From: Oceanospirillaceae bacterium | GTDB lineage: Bacteria > Pseudomonadota > Gammaproteobacteria > Pseudomonadales > Litoribrevibacteraceae | Direction of reading: 5' to 3' | DNA: 64,000 nt | Assembly (NCBI GenBank): GCA_015665455.1 | Contig: JADFAD010000006.1 | Coordinates: forward strand, 868,001-932,000 | Shown: positions 1 through 8,955 of the stretch, in pieces | Layout: every line of letters begins with the position of its first letter | Position numbering within the stretch: the stretch's first letter is position 1 | Made by a program: the position numbers and the translations under genes | Notes under the pieces: generated by a model | What the model saw: the letters and a program-made list of their open reading frames with translations, nothing else | Database searches by the model: none | Told to the model about the DNA's origin: nothing

Positions 1-887
1 CAGCCGCTGCAGGCCACAACTTATTGATGAGCGGGCCTCCCGGAACAGGAAAAACCATGTTAGCCAGCAGGTTAACCACTATCCTTCCTGAAGTTGATCA
101 CGTAGAGGCATTAGAAATCGCCAAAGTGCAATCCATATGCAACCCTCTTAATATTCAACATTGGAGTAACCGCCCCTTTCGAGCGCCTCATCATTCTGCT
201 TCCGCAGCGGCCTTAGTTGGTGGGGGGTCAAACCCTAAACCAGGAGAAATCACACAAGCTCATCTTGGTGTGCTGTTCTTGGATGAGCTGCCCGAATTCG
301 ACCGAAAAGTACTAGAAGTACTTAGAGAGCCGTTAGAAAGCGGAGAAATCACTATCTCACGCGCACGACATCAAATCACCTACCCAGCACAATTCCAACT
401 CATCGCGGCAATGAACCCCACTCCATGTGGAAAGATTTGCGGCCCCAATGACATCTGTTTCTGTACTAAAGCCAAAATAGATAAATACAGAAGTAAACTG
501 TCAGGTCCATTACTTGATCGTATTGATTTACAAATCGAAGTCAGCCCAATCCCCAAAGAGCTTTTAGTCTCAGGAAACAGTCAACAAGAGGAAACCAGTA
601 GAACTGTAAAGGAACGAACGTCCTCCGCAAGGCAGAGGCAGCTATCAAGAGCAAAAAAACCGAACAGCGAGCTGAATAGCAAAGAAGTCGAAAAATATTG
701 CCAAATAAGTCGTTCCGATTTTGATCTTATGAACCAAGCCATCGATCAATTAGGACTATCAGCCCGTGCTTATCATCGAATATTAAAAGTTGCTCGTACC
801 ATAGCAGATCTGGAGGATCACGACATCATATCGACACAGCACTTAACGGAAGCTCTAAGTTATCGAAAATTAGATTTCAGAGGTTGA
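1..887 (+). CDS. comM: ComM/YifB family Mg-chelatase-like AAA+ ATPase, C-terminal part (5' end outside window)
   Basis: The reading frame is open to the left edge (codons in phase with base 3), so the N-terminal part lies outside the window. What is visible is the AAA+ core and the C-terminal domain of the YifB/ComM family: Walker A GPPGTGKT, the family-specific RAPHHSAS and LVGGG segment, Walker B LFLDELPEF, and a C-terminal region with four Cys (CGKICGPNDICFC) followed by the ChlI-type helical domain. In naturally transformable gammaproteobacteria ComM is a hexameric helicase that promotes branch migration when imported single-stranded DNA integrates. Its role here is inferred from family. 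The ATG at 27 is internal, not the start. The gene converges on a minus-strand gene only 17 bases away. Confidence 0.93.
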   Translation, partial: AAAGHNLLMSGPPGTGKTMLASRLTTILPEVDHVEALEIAKVQSICNPLNIQHWSNRPFRAPHHSASAAALVGGGSNPKPGEITQAHLGVLFLDELPEFDRKVLEVLREPLESGEITISRARHQITYPAQFQLIAAMNPTPCGKICGPNDICFCTKAKIDKYRSKLSGPLLDRIDLQIEVSPIPKELLVSGNSQQEETSRTVKERTSSARQRQLSRAKKPNSELNSKEVEKYCQISRSDFDLMNQAIDQLGLSARAYHRILKVARTIADLEDHDIISTQHLTEALSYRKLDFRG

Positions 888-904
888 GGTCTATCTTTAC
901 AACC

Positions 905-1471
905 TTAAAAGCGCATATGAAATCTGACACCCGAGTTATCAAGCCCTTGATTCCGATCTTCACAAAAACCGCCATGAGACAAATGGTCCGTCATAACGGA
1001 AATAGCGTATCGATCAGAAAACCGCCAACCAATATCAATCGCTTCTCGAAAAACCAAACGACATCCTAACCCCCTGCGATCATCCTCTGGCTGGATTTCT
1101 CCGTCGTGGATGGCAGCCCCAAAAAAAGGAACAATAAGAAGACCTTGACCAGTGTCACCAATATCAATGTCAAACTGCCAACTCAGCCCCGCATACCCAA
1201 AACTGGTGTATCCAATATTATTAACCACAGCCCCAACCGTCGGCTGACCATTCAGCATCACCGGTATTGCGTTAAATACCGCTTCAACGTTTAAATCGAC
1301 GCCATGCTCAACTTTACTCGCAATTAACCCTCGATTATGAGCCAGTAATCCTACTCGAACCTGCTTAATTTCGGCGCTCTCTGCGAATAAAGGCAAAGTC
1401 ATTGCACTGATGCACAACGCACTGACTGCACCTAAAATACGTAATGAGAACAACTTCAAGCCAACAAACAT
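905..1471 (-). CDS. PagL-like lipid A deacylase / acyloxyacyl hydrolase family outer-membrane protein
   Basis: 188 aa with a signal peptide (hydrophobic 5-28, likely cleavage after LPLFA). It has alternating beta-strand character and a C-terminal Phe, as in small outer-membrane barrels. The diagnostic segment is DHLSHGG (His163-x-Ser165) followed by GLDNSG, which matches the catalytic His-x-Ser and nearby NPGL-NS-type motif of the PagL/acyloxyacyl hydrolase family. Members remove the 3-O-acyl chain of lipid A. A Cys pair (137, 170) could form a disulfide. The gene stands alone, convergent with comM and divergent from rep. Overall similarity to characterised PagL is weak, so the substrate is an inference. 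Confidence 0.65.
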   Translation of the reverse strand: MFVGLKLFSLRILGAVSALCISAMTLPLFAESAEIKQVRVGLLAHNRGLIASKVEHGVDLNVEAVFNAIPVMLNGQPTVGAVVNNIGYTSFGYAGLSWQFDIDIGDTGQGLLIVPFFGAAIHDGEIQPEDDRRGLGCRLVFREAIDIGWRFSDRYAISVMTDHLSHGGFCEDRNQGLDNSGVRFHMRF

Positions 1472-1688
1472 AATGACCCCTTATCTATCAAAGAAAGTCG
1501 ATCAGGATTTGTCGAACTACAACCACCTCCAAACGGAAACAAGCAAACGCATTACTACCATTCAGTATGGTTAAAGAATGATTTCTATCAAGTCACGATC
1601 TTTCCGCATAACACCTCCTTTTACCCTCTCTTTTACGGCCAGTATTTGATAAAATGGCCGCCATCCTCCATCTGATACTGACCCTCCC

Positions 1689-3728
1689 ATGAGCCAAATA
1701 GAAAACCGCATCAATCAATTAAACGATCGACAAAAAGATGCGTGTAAATACATAAGCACGCCACTATTGGTTATTGCAGGCGCAGGCAGTGGTAAAACCA
1801 GTGTAATCACCACTAAAATTGCTTATCTAATCGATACTTGCGGAATTAAGGCGCATAACATTGTTGCTTTGACCTTCACCAACAAAGCCGCTCGAGAAAT
1901 GAAAGAGCGTGTCGGCCAACTGGTGAAAGGGAAAGCCAGCCGAGGGCTTACAGTTTCAACATTCCACAATCTTGGCCTTAATATCATTCGTAAAGAATGT
2001 AAAACACTGGGCTACAAAGCAGGGTTCTCAATCTTTGATCAACAAGATGCCCTTGGACTCATCAAAGAAATTATGATCCGAAAGTACGATGATGACGGAG
2101 GCATGGCGGATACAGTACAAAACCAGATATCCAACTGGAAAAACGAAATGTTACTTCCAGAGGATGTTGCAAATGTTGCCGACACACCAGAAAAAGTCGC
2201 AGCCGCCGTTGTCTATGAACATTACAATCGCTACTTAAAAGCATACAACGCCGTCGACTTTGACGATTTGATTTTGCTTCCAACGTTACTGTTTAAAAAC
2301 AACAAAGCAATATTAGATAAATGGCAACGTAAAGTGCACTACATGCTGGTTGATGAATATCAAGACACCAATATCAGCCAGTATTTATTGGTAACTCAAC
2401 TGGTTGGTCTCCGCTGTCAGTTCACGGTGGTTGGAGACGACGATCAGTCTATTTACGCATGGCGTGGCGCTCGACCGGAAAACCTAATTCAGCTTAAGCA
2501 TGATTACCCAAGCTTAAGAGTCGTCAAGCTTGAACAAAACTATCGTTCGACCAGTCGAATTCTAAAAGCCGCAAACATCTTAATTGCCAATAACCCGCAC
2601 GAGTTTGATAAAAAACTCTGGAGTGATTATGGCATGGGCGAAGAAATCCGAGTGGTTGCTTGCAAAAGTGAAGACGCGGAAGCCGAGCGAGTAGCATCCG
2701 ACATCATTGAACAACGACTTCGCCGAAATAATAACTACAGCGACTACGCCATCCTCTATCGAGGTAATCACCAATCCAGATTGATTGAAATGAAACTACA
2801 GGCGTACCAAATTCCGTATAACCTATCCGGAGGAACAAGCTTTTTCTCACGCGCAGAAGTCAAAGACATCATGGCGTATTTAAAGCTTATCGTGAATCCA
2901 GACGACGACAATGCATTCCTGCGAATTGTAAATGTACCACGCAGAGAAATAGGCCCTACAACCCTTGAAAAACTGGGTGAATACGCAAACAAACGCGATA
3001 CCAGCTTATTCAATGCATGCGACGACATAGGCCTAGACCAAATTCTTAGTGAGAAAGCATTACAACGCCTTAGAACCTTCTCCAACTGGATCCAGCGTAT
3101 TACCAAACAATGCTATCAAGGGAACCCCATCGATGCTGTAAGCGAAATGATCAGAGACATTGATTATGAAGCTTGGCTACACCAAACCAGTAACAGCCCT
3201 GCACAAGCAGAGAAGCGGATGAACAATGTCTGGTTCCTCATTGAGTCTCTTCAGCGATCCATTCACCGAGCTCAAGAAGATGGTGATGAAGGAGACATTG
3301 AAGACGCCATTGCCAAGCTCGTATTGAGAGACATGCTCGAACGCCAAGAAGATGAAGAGGAATCAGATAAAGTTCAACTGATGACCCTTCATGCATCAAA
3401 AGGCCTCGAATTCCCGCATGTCTATATTATGGGCATGGAAGAAGAATTATTACCGCACAGAAACAGCATTGACGAAGACAATATCGAAGAAGAAAGACGA
3501 TTAATGTACGTTGGAATCACTCGTGCCAAACGAGTACTAACACTGACGTATGCGGCAAAACGAAAACAATACGGTGAAATATTTAATACCACACCAAGCC
3601 GATTCTTAGAAGAAATCCCACCAGAAGACTTAGTTTGGCAAGGTTTAAAAAATAAGTCAGACCCTGACAAACTCAAAGCCCACGGCCAACAGACACTCAG
3701 CAGTTTAAAATCATTACTCGGCGACTAA
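1689..3728 (+). CDS. rep: ATP-dependent DNA helicase Rep
   Basis: 679 aa, close to the 673 aa of E. coli Rep, with all UvrD/Rep superfamily 1A motifs in order: Walker A AGAGSGKT near the N-terminus, TFTNKAAREMKERV (Ia), DEYQDTN (II), GDDDQSIYAWRGA (III), QNYRST (IV), TLHASKGLEFPHV (V) and YVGITRAK (VI). Rep is a 3'-5' helicase that moves with the replisome and clears proteins such as RNA polymerase from DNA. Closeness to Rep rather than UvrD is indicated by the length and by the segment around VSTFHNLGLNIIRKE. The stop codon overlaps the stop of the convergent GGDEF-EAL gene by 4 bases. Confidence 0.96.
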   Translation: MSQIENRINQLNDRQKDACKYISTPLLVIAGAGSGKTSVITTKIAYLIDTCGIKAHNIVALTFTNKAAREMKERVGQLVKGKASRGLTVSTFHNLGLNIIRKECKTLGYKAGFSIFDQQDALGLIKEIMIRKYDDDGGMADTVQNQISNWKNEMLLPEDVANVADTPEKVAAAVVYEHYNRYLKAYNAVDFDDLILLPTLLFKNNKAILDKWQRKVHYMLVDEYQDTNISQYLLVTQLVGLRCQFTVVGDDDQSIYAWRGARPENLIQLKHDYPSLRVVKLEQNYRSTSRILKAANILIANNPHEFDKKLWSDYGMGEEIRVVACKSEDAEAERVASDIIEQRLRRNNNYSDYAILYRGNHQSRLIEMKLQAYQIPYNLSGGTSFFSRAEVKDIMAYLKLIVNPDDDNAFLRIVNVPRREIGPTTLEKLGEYANKRDTSLFNACDDIGLDQILSEKALQRLRTFSNWIQRITKQCYQGNPIDAVSEMIRDIDYEAWLHQTSNSPAQAEKRMNNVWFLIESLQRSIHRAQEDGDEGDIEDAIAKLVLRDMLERQEDEEESDKVQLMTLHASKGLEFPHVYIMGMEEELLPHRNSIDEDNIEEERRLMYVGITRAKRVLTLTYAAKRKQYGEIFNTTPSRFLEEIPPEDLVWQGLKNKSDPDKLKAHGQQTLSSLKSLLGD

Positions 3729-6244
3729 TCAATCACTGCTGCTAATGACTGCTCAGGGGTTATATAACCATAAGCTTCTTGTTGAACGTCACCTTTGGCC
3801 AGAACATCCGGCAAATCGATTTCGTCAATCGGTCTGGATAACAAAAAGCCCTGCGCGCTGTCACATTGGCTGTTCTGAAGGAACTGCAAATGATCCAGTG
3901 TTTCAATGCCTTCAGCCACCACCGTTTTATTCAGTTTATGAGCCAAATCAATCACCGACTCGACAATAAGACGACTCTCTTCATTAACATCTGTTGGTGC
4001 AATAAAACTACGATCCAATTTAATGACATCAACGGGTAACTGTCTCAAATAACTTAATGAAGAGTAGCCCGTACCGAAGTCATCTAAAGCAACGGTCACG
4101 CCCAATTCATTTGCCTTTTTCATGACGGAAGCTGCCAAATCACTGTTATGAATTAACACGTTTTCTGTGATTTCCAGTTCCAAACGGCTGCCAGAAATAT
4201 CGCCTAAACAATCTTCCAAGTAGCTGACCAATTTATCATCACAGAACTGACGAGCAGATAAGTTAACCGCTAGTTTATATTGACCAAGCCCTGCTTTTTC
4301 TAGACCTTTAATAATGGTCAGACCATGGCTGATCACCCAGCGACCCAACTGAAAAATGAGCTCACCCTGCTCCATTTGAGGAATGAAATGATTAGGCATA
4401 ATCATTCCTTTCTCTGGGTGCCTCCAACGTACCAATGCTTCAAAACTGTCCAAAACCCCCGTCTTCATATCAAACTTGGGTTGAAGAAAAAGACAGAACT
4501 GTTCGTCATCCAGTGCCGTTTGCAATTCAGATTCCAGTTCCAAAGCTTTGGATATATCGATTAACATCTGATCATTGAAGAAATGGAAACTGTTTTTACC
4601 ATCGTCTTTGGCCGCATACATCGCCATGTCCGCCTGACGCGTCAAATCTTCAGGTGAAGCATCCTGATTATCACAACAAACAACACCAATACTAGCTGTC
4701 ACTGTAAGTAAGCGCTTATCAATTTCAATGGGCTTACGGAACTCAGCCAAAATCCGATTCAACAAGATATGAATGTCATTTGGGTCATTTAAATGACGAC
4801 AAATAATCGCAAACTCATCACCCCCAAGGCGACACAGAGTATCCTGCTTTGAGATTAAACGCTTCAACCGACGAGACGTCTGTACTAACAGGCTGTCTCC
4901 AGCCATATGACCTAAAGTCTCATTGATTCGTTTGAACGCGTCCAGATCAAGAAAAATAAGACCTACGGTTTCATCCGGATGGTCTTTCAGTTCCGAAACC
5001 GCTTCACGCAATTCATGAACGTACAAAGATCGATTAGGCAAATGCGTCAAGGTGTCATACATCGCCATTCGTTCAAGCTCACCTGTTCTAAGCTCGACTT
5101 CTCGACTCAGAAATTCAAGCTTACGAGATAAATCAACGGTAACTATGTCCAGCTGATCTACTTCGTTATGATAACCATGATGATCTGGCGCCAGACGGTT
5201 TCTCACAACCTCGTATTCGCCTTCGGCCAATAACGGCAACGTTTCACTGTGCAACGTAATTCTTCTCATTGGCCGCCACAATAGAACAAACCCCACAACA
5301 ACCGAGAAACAACCTGCAAGCAGAGCAAATAACAAAGCAAACATCATTAAATTTCGATTACTTTTTTGCTCTTCCGTTAAGTCAGACGCGACCAATAAAA
5401 CATCGCCCTGAGGACTTATTTCCATCCCCCATAAAGCCCAAGCTCTGTCTTCTAGCAAAATCTGTTGCCCTTCCGTCAGCAACTGCTTCAAACTGTAACT
5501 TCGATTGGCCACAGAGAGCACTTCATTCGCCAACGATTGACTGGTTGCGGACATCAAACCGACATTCCAATTCGCTAATCGGCCTAAAAAGCTCGCTTCT
5601 TTATTCACTACTGCTAACGCCAATTCCGCATCAAATGATCGCCTCATTGCCGCAACCACATCGGAAATGGATTGAGCAATGACCATGACATAACGTTCGC
5701 CGTTGGCGAGTAAAATAGGGACACCCAAGTAAATCCGACAATCATCAGAGCAATAAATAAGAGATTCAGGGCGGCTTTTCTGAGGAACCCAATCCATCAA
5801 TTCAGTCACAGGAACCATGCTCACTTGGCCTTTCTTCGCGAGCACTTGAGCTCGATCACCGAGCAAAAGAATGGAGTCGATTTGACCAAATAGGTTTAGG
5901 TTATCCCAATGCAAGTCGATGGCGGCAATGACGTCCTGAAGATCAGGTTCTGACGTTTCTAATACCGTGCTGTTGGCGTTTTCCTCAGGAACACTCACAC
6001 TTGCAAGCAACATGACTTGATCAGCCACATCCACCAAGCTATCACTGGTCATCGAAACCAGCTGCTGAAAGTTCGTCTGATACTTCACAAATTCTGTATT
6101 TAGATATCGATCAAATCGCTCTGAAGACCAAATATAAATAACAACAGCAAACACTAAGACAATTAAAGAGGCCACTAACGCAAATGAACTCGCGACTTGA
6201 AACTTTAAACTTACGAATTTGGAGCCAGCACGTTGTGGGGTCAT
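3725..6244 (-). CDS. Membrane sensor GGDEF-EAL protein (cyclic-di-GMP turnover)
   Basis: 839 aa. Layout: TM1 about 18-40, a periplasmic sensor of about 255 residues (double-Cache/CHASE-like size, not assigned), TM2 about 299-323, a HAMP-like linker, a GGDEF domain with intact GGDEF at 474-478, and an EAL domain with intact EAL (602-604), ELEITEN, DDFGTGYSSL, VIKLD and VAEGIE. Both catalytic sites look competent. The residues where an RxxD inhibitory site would sit read SKQD, so feedback inhibition is probably absent. It is the last gene of a three-gene minus-strand group after a periplasmic binding protein and a porin-like protein (91-base gap), so its sensor may read a ligand or state presented by those two. 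The signal is unknown. Confidence 0.88.
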   Translation of the reverse strand: MTPQRAGSKFVSLKFQVASSFALVASLIVLVFAVVIYIWSSERFDRYLNTEFVKYQTNFQQLVSMTSDSLVDVADQVMLLASVSVPEENANSTVLETSEPDLQDVIAAIDLHWDNLNLFGQIDSILLLGDRAQVLAKKGQVSMVPVTELMDWVPQKSRPESLIYCSDDCRIYLGVPILLANGERYVMVIAQSISDVVAAMRRSFDAELALAVVNKEASFLGRLANWNVGLMSATSQSLANEVLSVANRSYSLKQLLTEGQQILLEDRAWALWGMEISPQGDVLLVASDLTEEQKSNRNLMMFALLFALLAGCFSVVVGFVLLWRPMRRITLHSETLPLLAEGEYEVVRNRLAPDHHGYHNEVDQLDIVTVDLSRKLEFLSREVELRTGELERMAMYDTLTHLPNRSLYVHELREAVSELKDHPDETVGLIFLDLDAFKRINETLGHMAGDSLLVQTSRRLKRLISKQDTLCRLGGDEFAIICRHLNDPNDIHILLNRILAEFRKPIEIDKRLLTVTASIGVVCCDNQDASPEDLTRQADMAMYAAKDDGKNSFHFFNDQMLIDISKALELESELQTALDDEQFCLFLQPKFDMKTGVLDSFEALVRWRHPEKGMIMPNHFIPQMEQGELIFQLGRWVISHGLTIIKGLEKAGLGQYKLAVNLSARQFCDDKLVSYLEDCLGDISGSRLELEITENVLIHNSDLAASVMKKANELGVTVALDDFGTGYSSLSYLRQLPVDVIKLDRSFIAPTDVNEESRLIVESVIDLAHKLNKTVVAEGIETLDHLQFLQNSQCDSAQGFLLSRPIDEIDLPDVLAKGDVQQEAYGYITPEQSLAAVID

Positions 6245-6335
6245 TACTACTTATTTCCGCGTTTATACATTATTACAAATGATCGACTAACCAATATATC
6301 TCGACCATTTTACCTTATTTATCAAGCATCTCTAT

Positions 6336-7571
6336 CTACAATCCAAACCGATATGCCACCTGCCCAGCAATCATGGACCAATCTTCATCTTGCCCATTCG
6401 CGCTATTCGGTTCGAACAAAGGCGGAACCCACGCATAGCCTGTTACATAATGATATTCCACCATTAGAAGCCAATCCGCTGTTGGTTGCCAAGAAACCCC
6501 AAGTGATCGGGTTTTAGAATACGAATATAGGCCAGAACGAATATCGAGCGCATCCATTATAGGCTCTTTCCCATACTTGTCGTTTTTATCCAAATGCAAC
6601 ATATCATACCGGATAAACATCGCCCACTGGTCATCCAAGTGATATCGACCTTGAAGGTAATAACTTTGACTTGTTTGTGCTAAATCTCCGTTTACGATTC
6701 CCATAACGGAGGGCCCAGAAACAATACCTATCGGTAGGTCCATTTTAAGATCAATTTCAGAATACTCTGCGGTTACTTCAAAACGATCAATACTCCATTG
6801 ACCACCCAACACCCAATGATCGATTTCAGCTCGACTGGGAAGCATCGGATTCAAATCCGCCTCAAGTGAATAAGAGTAATCCAGATAGCTAGCGTATAAA
6901 TCCAAGGAATTCGGTAAACTTAATTGAATGTGGCCGCGAACATGATCATTACTCTTCATTGAGCCTTTCACCAAATCCCCTGTAATATTCCGAATCGCCT
7001 GTTCACTATAATCACTGGTACCTGCCGCAAGCCCCCAACTTAAAGCAACGCCCCCCAGCAAATGACTGCCATAAAGTTCCCCACCATCGAGACGTAAGTA
7101 TTGATCCCTTAATGCTTCTGAATACATGGATTGCGGCAAAATAATACTAGGGCGAGCAAAAGGAATATCACGTGTGTCGTTATAAATACCCACTGAATTC
7201 TTTATTCTTCCTAAGCGAATGCCCAGTTCCTGAATGCCATCCGAATAGAACATCCAATCCGCCAGCAAATGATCCAATTCAATACCGTCACTCGGATCTA
7301 AATCACCCACTTCACGATACTGAATCTGGGAAGACACCCTAAACCTAGGCAGCGCTTGATATTGACCGTTTAATGCGATTTCTCGAACATCAAAACTGAT
7401 GTCTTTATCCTCATCAATGAATGTACTGTCCGCATCAATAACACCTTGAGATGCAAAACCGTTCAACTGCCAAGGTTTATCATCAATTAAGTCTGCTTTC
7501 GTCACACTGTTTACGAGCACAAACAGAAAAAAGCCAATTACTTTTAAGCACAGAACCAATGACTTATTCAA
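6336..7571 (-). CDS. Porin-like outer-membrane beta-barrel protein
   Basis: 411 aa with an N-terminal signal peptide (hydrophobic core 8-22, cleavage near TKA). It contains many short amphipathic strands rich in Tyr/Trp, with alternating charged loops, and ends in a strand ...AGQVAYRFGL, typical of outer-membrane barrels. Repeated YRE/YLDYSYS/YHYVTGY strands and the phrase LGRIKNSVGIYNDTRD resemble phosphate-selective or carbohydrate porin-like families, but I cannot name a substrate. Its start overlaps the stop of the upstream periplasmic binding protein by 8 bases, which makes translational coupling likely. A c-di-GMP enzyme follows. Predicted function: channel or sensory barrel of that cassette. 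Confidence 0.72.
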   Translation of the reverse strand: MNKSLVLCLKVIGFFLFVLVNSVTKADLIDDKPWQLNGFASQGVIDADSTFIDEDKDISFDVREIALNGQYQALPRFRVSSQIQYREVGDLDPSDGIELDHLLADWMFYSDGIQELGIRLGRIKNSVGIYNDTRDIPFARPSIILPQSMYSEALRDQYLRLDGGELYGSHLLGGVALSWGLAAGTSDYSEQAIRNITGDLVKGSMKSNDHVRGHIQLSLPNSLDLYASYLDYSYSLEADLNPMLPSRAEIDHWVLGGQWSIDRFEVTAEYSEIDLKMDLPIGIVSGPSVMGIVNGDLAQTSQSYYLQGRYHLDDQWAMFIRYDMLHLDKNDKYGKEPIMDALDIRSGLYSYSKTRSLGVSWQPTADWLLMVEYHYVTGYAWVPPLFEPNSANGQDEDWSMIAGQVAYRFGL

Positions 7572-8004
7572 GAATTAATACACCTGAGTTTTTACCAATA
7601 TCGACACCATGAGGCATATAACCAATTGCACCTTCCGTTTTAGAAATTGCCCGACGCATTTCTTCATAAGATTCAAGATGAACTGGCGCTCTCCCACGAC
7701 CGGAATAAACCAATCGACTCCAATTTCTTTGTAAATGAAATGGCAAAAAACCTAATTTCTCTTTGCAAAACGTATGATGAGCCTCACTGTCCACCGGGAA
7801 GGTAAATACTTTTATTGGCTGACCATCAGACCAGTGGATTAGTCGCCGACTAAAAATAAGCCTAAGCTTTTGTTGAGACAATTCGGTGTCTTTTACTGAA
7901 GGGTGTACAACTATTTCGCAGGCATGCGTATTCGCACCAAGTAACGATGTTACCAAGAGTACGCTTATCAATAATAACTGAGAAAGACCAACAACCAACT
8001 GCAA
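7564..8004 (-). CDS. Small periplasmic PstS-like substrate-binding domain protein
   Basis: 146 aa with a signal peptide (hydrophobic 4-26, cleavage near THA-CEIVV). After it come a beta strand VVHPS and the segment LSQQKLRLIFSRRLIHWSDGQPIKVF. This segment is characteristic of the short single-domain PstS-like (PBP-like) proteins annotated as phosphate ABC transporter substrate-binding proteins. Near the end is GAIGYMPHG, the usual closing strand of that fold. At this length it is about half of a classical binding protein, and no permease genes lie nearby. It begins a three-gene group with a porin and a GGDEF-EAL protein, so a sensory rather than transport role is inferred. Confidence 0.7.
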   Translation of the reverse strand: MQLVVGLSQLLLISVLLVTSLLGANTHACEIVVHPSVKDTELSQQKLRLIFSRRLIHWSDGQPIKVFTFPVDSEAHHTFCKEKLGFLPFHLQRNWSRLVYSGRGRAPVHLESYEEMRRAISKTEGAIGYMPHGVDIGKNSGVLILE

Positions 8005-8078
8005 ACCTTTAAAACTAATTTCAGCGAGAGGGTTATCACCTTAAAGGATAACTAAAAGAAAATGTAGGAAAAAACCAT

Positions 8079-8109
8079 AAAAAAAGGTGAGATAAATCTC
8101 ACCTTTTTT
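8079..8109 (-). terminator. Rho-independent terminator of the cytochrome c5 gene
   Basis: Perfect stem GGTGAGA (8086-8092) / TCTCACC (8097-8103) with a TAAA loop, flanked by runs of A on the left and T on the right, so it can work in both directions. It lies 40 bases after the stop of the minus-strand cytochrome gene and upstream of the next minus-strand cassette, insulating the two. Confidence 0.85.
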
Positions 8110-8148
8110 CTAATAACAATCCGTTTATTATAAATAAACTAAAATGTG

Positions 8149-8565
8149 TTACTTAGTCATGAACTCAACCGCAGCACTGATTTCTTCGTCAGTACAATCA
8201 CCACAAGTACCACGAGGCGGCATAGCGTTTAAACCACCAATAGCATTCGCTAAAACTGTATCGAAGCCGTTATCTAGACGAGGCGCCCAATCAGCAGCAT
8301 CACCAATTTTCGGTGCACCTAAAACGCCAACACTATGGCATGCAGCACAATATGAACCAACAATGTCTTCACCAGAACGAGGACCTGAAGCCGCTGAAGC
8401 CGAAGCACCTGAAGCCGCTGCACACTCTTCACCTTGAATACATACAGAACCGCTAGGCTTTAGGCGTTCATTAATTGATTCAACACTGTTTGAACCTGCT
8501 ACAGCGCCGGCTGTAAGCATTAATCCTGCAACTACCGCAACGACTGAACGGATGACTTTTATCAT
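8149..8565 (-). CDS. Cytochrome c5 family periplasmic monohaem cytochrome
   Basis: 138 aa. Signal peptide (hydrophobic 8-22, cleavage near AVA-GSN), a low-complexity Ala/Ser linker (AAASGASASAASG), then one haem-binding CAACH and a downstream axial Met in NAMPPRG. The Cys pair in GTCGDC near the C-terminus is the disulfide typical of cytochrome c5. The protein is expected to shuttle electrons in the periplasm to terminal oxidases. A vicinal Cys pair also lies in CIQGEEC before the linker. The gene has its own promoter and terminator. In Pseudomonas a cytochrome c5 gene also lies near rep. Confidence 0.9.
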   Translation of the reverse strand: MIKVIRSVVAVVAGLMLTAGAVAGSNSVESINERLKPSGSVCIQGEECAAASGASASAASGPRSGEDIVGSYCAACHSVGVLGAPKIGDAADWAPRLDNGFDTVLANAIGGLNAMPPRGTCGDCTDEEISAAVEFMTK

Positions 8566-8955
8566 TTTTTGGACCTCTGTTATCAGCTAATCAGGACTTC
8601 ATTCCTTTGAGAATTAAGCCTACTTAAATTTTTATCGCGCGATTATAACCGCTATACCCTTAAAGACCAAACGGTGATTATTAGTACAACAAAATGACTA
8701 AAAAACTCTCAATACCGAACTTGATTAATTTACGACCCGTTCACATTTTTTATTGATCAAACACGACTCTGAAATCTACTTGGGCAAATCGGACTATTTA
8801 CTCACATTTCAGACCTATCAAGTAAACCGCTATTTGCTAATTTTAATGCTTGTCATGTTCTAAAAGGTCTAATTCATAAGTAATTACGCCCTTTTATGCA
8901 CCGACAAAACCACAATCAACGATCCATAAATATAAAAAATAAATCGGAGATACAC
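8566..8955. other. 390-base divergent intergenic region
   Basis: It lies between the cytochrome c5 gene and the secreted hydrolase. Apart from the minus-strand promoter at 8642-8670 and a GGAG ribosome site at 8946-8949 for the plus-strand gene, I see only AT-rich sequence. An upstream in-frame ATG at 8896 exists but has no ribosome site. Confidence 0.6.
8642..8670 (-). promoter_or_regulatory. Probable sigma-70 promoter of the cytochrome c5 gene
   Basis: Read on the minus strand, TTGGTC (8670-8665) and a perfect TATAAT (8647-8642) are separated by 17 bases. Transcription would start about 70 bases before the cytochrome start codon. This is sequence inspection only. Confidence 0.5.

Noticed and set aside
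884-1294. Short plus-strand open frames opposite the PagL-like gene
   Set aside because: They are antisense to a gene with signal peptide and family motifs and have no ribosome sites.
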